DNA of 8,003 nt from positions 1-8,003 of the forward strand of contig JBAVFZ010000023.1 in assembly GCA_049684495.1 (NCBI GenBank). Direction: 5' to 3'. A model generated the notes under the pieces. It was given only the letters and a program-made list of their open reading frames with translations, had not been told where the DNA came from and ran no database searches. Below are positions 6,690 to 8,003 of this stretch, piece by piece. Made by a program: the position numbers and the translations under genes. Source of the stretch: JAFGKK01 sp049684495. Lineage in GTDB: Bacteria > Chloroflexota > Anaerolineae > Anaerolineales > RBG-16-64-43. The first letter of the stretch is position 1. Each line of letters starts with the position of its first letter.

Positions 6690-6695
6690 CCTCCT
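6690..6695 (-). promoter_or_regulatory. Ribosome binding site that fixes the nfeD start
   Basis: AGGAGG is followed by the spacer ATCC and ATG at 6685. It excludes the upstream in-frame GTG at 6703 as the main start, because that GTG lies on the 5' side of this signal. Confidence 0.8.
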
Positions 6696-6703
6696 TTTTC
6701 CAC

Positions 6704-6875
6704 ATTACCGGTGAATTAATGATACTCCTAAATAATATACGCATTTTACGTTCAAAGAGTAAGAGTTTCATTATTCGTGCAACTCTTGGAAGGCTAATTC
6801 CCGGTTTTTATTGAAAAATGACCTCCTCAGAAAAGGAATGAATTCCGGTATACTCCGAACCCGACGGAGTGCGCC
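6704..6875. promoter_or_regulatory. AT-rich divergent promoter region (nfeD / 157-aa gene)
   Basis: This stretch is much richer in A and T than the rest of the window and separates two divergent units. For the minus-strand operon, TTGAAC at 6755-6750 and TATTTA at 6734-6729 are 15 bases apart, a possible but imperfect promoter. For the plus strand, TATACT at 6849-6854 is a good -10 box, with no clear -35. A perfect 7-bp inverted repeat, AAGAGTT (6761-6767) and AACTCTT (6781-6787), lies in the middle. A short GGAAT-GA-ATTCC dyad (6835-6846) sits just upstream of the -10 box. Either could be an operator. Confidence 0.45.
6849..6854 (+). promoter_or_regulatory. Probable -10 box for the 157-residue protein gene
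   Basis: TATACT would start transcription near 6861. That leaves a leader of about 15 bases that still includes the GGAG ribosome binding site at 6866-6869, six bases before the ATG. The short dyad GGAAT-GA-ATTCC directly upstream would overlap the promoter spacer. No consensus -35 is present; TTGAAA at 6811 is too far away. Confidence 0.4.
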
Positions 6876-7349
6876 ATGTCCATCGGTTTCCATCCGGATT
6901 TATTCAACGCCGAACGGTTTCTATCCCTTCAGACGGGGGATATCCTCCGCCGGATTCGGGCGTCGATCGTTCCGGGGAAACATTTCCCGGCACGGATCGA
7001 CGGATACGACATCATCAGTTTTCGGATCGAGGAAGAGCCGTACCGGCCGGTCGGCAGCATCGTGGATTATCTGTCCGACCATCTGCCCGTCGAAGATTCC
7101 GCCAATGCGGACCTGCCGGAGATGCTCGTTTTACTGGGAAACCTGACCGAACGGTACGGGAACCTGGCGGGGAAAACCGACTGCGAATATCTTGGATATC
7201 TCACCGCCGGGGAAGTGACCGTGCTCCGCGATCAGCTCGAGCGATGCGGATTCGAAACCGCGCAGACGATGAATGAAAAGACCGCCATGGTGAAGATCCT
7301 GGCTATTGCCGAGCGCCACGGCACAGGGTTGATATTCTCGCAAATGTGA
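6876..7349 (+). CDS. Hypothetical protein, 157 residues
   Basis: I do not recognise this family. It is predicted soluble and cytosolic: no signal peptide, no membrane segment, acidic overall and mixed alpha/beta. The N-terminal part MSIGFHPDLF is followed by a probable helix (11-32). Near 38-52, ARIDGYDIISFRIEE looks like one or two strands. Residues 78-98 and 111-125 (GEVTVLRDQLERCGF) look helical, and the C-terminal half from 134 looks helical up to a short final strand GLIFSQM. No catalytic or metal-binding motif stands out; Cys103, Cys124 and the two C-terminal-half Glu/Lys-rich helices are the only notable points. It is a real gene on several grounds: codon composition matches its neighbours, GGAG lies six bases upstream of the ATG, and a -10 box precedes it. 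It is a single-gene unit, divergent from nfeD and convergent with the phosphatase gene. Confidence 0.75.
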   Translation: MSIGFHPDLFNAERFLSLQTGDILRRIRASIVPGKHFPARIDGYDIISFRIEEEPYRPVGSIVDYLSDHLPVEDSANADLPEMLVLLGNLTERYGNLAGKTDCEYLGYLTAGEVTVLRDQLERCGFETAQTMNEKTAMVKILAIAERHGTGLIFSQM

Positions 7350-7380
7350 TCCCCCTTTTTTGAATGAAGAATTAAATCAA

Positions 7381-7450
7381 TAACGCCAAGGCGCCAAGGC
7401 GCAAAGACGCAAGGTTTTTTACGCCTTGGCGCCTCTGCGCCTTTGCGTTT
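7381..7450. repeat. Intergenic inverted repeat built from octamer units
   Basis: Left arm 7381-7410 and right arm 7421-7450 are reverse complements at 23 of 30 positions, with a T-rich ten-base loop. Inside them is a perfect 13-bp stem, 7389-7401 (AGGCGCCAAGGCG) with 7422-7434. Both arms show a period of eight: AAGGCGCC, AAGGCGCA, AAGACGCA on the left, and AAGGCGCA, GAGGCGCC, AAGGCG when the right arm is read on the minus strand. It fills the gap between two convergent genes, so it could act as a two-way terminator. TTTAATTAA follows on the plus strand. Similar CGCAAAGACGC-type repeats occur between genes in several environmental bacterial phyla, as far as I recall. Confidence 0.8.
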
Positions 7451-7452
7451 AA

Positions 7453-7881
7453 TTAATCATTTTCCTGTGAAAAGGGAATATTCCTTAACAACTCCTCGAC
7501 ATTTTTACAGATCCTATCCGCCGCTTCGCGGTATTCCCCGGCCGACCCGCCGTACGGATCCGGGACGATCCAAATCCGCAAATCGGGATGATCCGGGTAT
7601 GCCGCCCAAAACCGCGCCGCGACCTCCCGGTCGAGCGCGACTACAATATCGTATTCGGAAACAACAACCGATGAGACATTCCGCGCGCGGTGCCGGGCAA
7701 TATCGATTCCCCGCCGTTTCATCTCCCGGACGGCCAGTTGGGAGGGCGGCGTTCCATCCACCGCTCCCACACCCGCGCTCTCGGCGGTGTCCGCTGTATT
7801 CTTAATCAAGGAATTGTAGAGCCCCTCCGCCATCGGGCTCCGGCAAAGGTTGCCGAAACAAACAAAGAGCACTTTACGCAC
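7453..7881 (-). CDS. Low-molecular-weight protein tyrosine phosphatase / ArsC-type
   Basis: Cytosolic phosphatase of the low-molecular-weight family, 142 residues, a normal full length. The P-loop is VCFGNLCRSPMAEG (7-20), with nucleophile Cys8, Asn11, Arg14 and Ser15 (CX5R-S). The general acid is Asp108 in the DPYGG loop (108-112). SAGVGAVDGTPPS (35-47) and GIDIARHRARNVS (58-70) match the conserved middle of the family. Such enzymes remove phosphate from phosphotyrosine or phosphoarginine, and related thioredoxin-coupled arsenate reductases share the fold. The extra cysteine pair of those reductases is not seen (the only others are Cys13 and Cys125), so phosphatase is preferred. The start is GTG at 7881, overlapping the end of the upstream gene by eight bases, with no strong ribosome binding site. 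This suggests coupled translation. The product's partner genes lie beyond the window. Confidence 0.93.
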   Translation of the reverse strand: MRKVLFVCFGNLCRSPMAEGLYNSLIKNTADTAESAGVGAVDGTPPSQLAVREMKRRGIDIARHRARNVSSVVVSEYDIVVALDREVAARFWAAYPDHPDLRIWIVPDPYGGSAGEYREAADRICKNVEELLRNIPFSQEND

Positions 7882-8003
7882 GGCGGCTTTCGTCCCCGGG
7901 TCCGGGATCGCCCGCCGTCCGCGCGGCGATCTCGCGCTTCACTTCGGCCACGAGGCCTTCCCAGGGGATGATCCGTTTATCCGGCTGCGTCCGGAGTTTT
8001 AAT
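7874..8003 (-). CDS. C-terminal fragment of an unidentified protein
   Basis: A minus-strand frame is open from the right edge to TAA at 7876-7874, giving the last 42 residues of a gene whose body lies outside the window. The visible part reads LKLRTQPDKRIIPWEGLVAE, then a basic helix VKREIAARTAG and a Gly/Pro/Asp tail ending ESRRA. It is hydrophilic and probably the end of a soluble protein. The tail is too short to assign a family. Its stop codon overlaps the first codons of the phosphatase gene, so the two are very likely one operon. That it is coding rests on the overlap arrangement and on the amphipathic helix, not on any recognised domain. Confidence 0.6.
   Translation of the reverse strand, partial: LKLRTQPDKRIIPWEGLVAEVKREIAARTAGDPGPGDESRRA

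Noticed and set aside
6686..6703. GTG start for nfeD at 6703
   Set aside because: It would put the AGGAGG signal inside the gene and adds only six residues lacking conservation value.
6729..6755. Consensus sigma-70 promoter for the nfeD operon
   Set aside because: TTGAAC and the candidate -10 boxes (TATTTA, TATATT) are 15 or 10 bases apart, so no single clean promoter can be asserted; it is mentioned only within the regulatory region.
7381..7450. CRISPR array
   Set aside because: The period is eight bases with no spacers and the two halves are inverted, so it is a hairpin-type repeat.

Overview
The window reads as chromosomal DNA from a GC-rich free-living bacterium. Genes are closely packed in short operons, several starts carry strong AGGAGG-type ribosome binding sites, and TTG and GTG starts are used. 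The NfeD, S9 peptidase and slipin cluster, the style of the S9 peptidase and the period-8 intergenic repeat would suit an uncultured Chloroflexota (Anaerolineae-like) genome. That placement is only an impression; nothing here is a taxonomic marker. There are no phage, IS, CRISPR, tRNA or rRNA signals.

Layout. (1) Positions 1-1626, minus strand: a HAD-family hydrolase followed one base later by an MFS transporter that runs off the left edge. (2) Positions 1627-1978: a 352-base divergent intergenic region holding a near-perfect dyad, a possible -10 box and a leader hairpin. (3) Positions 1979-2614, plus strand: an MgtC/SapB-family membrane protein. (4) Positions 2741-3190, minus strand: a RimI-like GNAT acetyltransferase, convergent with mgtC. 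(5) Positions 3323-6685, minus strand: a three-gene operon nfeD (short form), S9 prolyl-oligopeptidase-family peptidase, slipin/stomatin. A 13-bp hairpin closes it. (6) Positions 6686-6875: an AT-rich divergent regulatory region. (7) Positions 6876-7349, plus strand: an unrecognised 157-residue soluble protein. (8) Positions 7350-7452: a convergent gap filled by a large imperfect inverted repeat built of octamers. (9) Positions 7453-8003, minus strand: a low-molecular-weight protein tyrosine phosphatase whose start overlaps the 3' end of an unidentified gene.

The most coherent system is the nfeD-S9-slipin operon. Slipins and NfeD proteins are a well-known membrane pair (SPFH scaffold plus OB-fold partner). 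The long NfeD form brings its own ClpP-like serine protease domain. Here NfeD is the short form without that domain, and a complete S9 serine peptidase is encoded between the pair, with its TTG start one base after the nfeD stop codon. A plausible but unproven reading is that the protease activity is supplied by a separate subunit. The other genes look like ordinary housekeeping or accessory functions.
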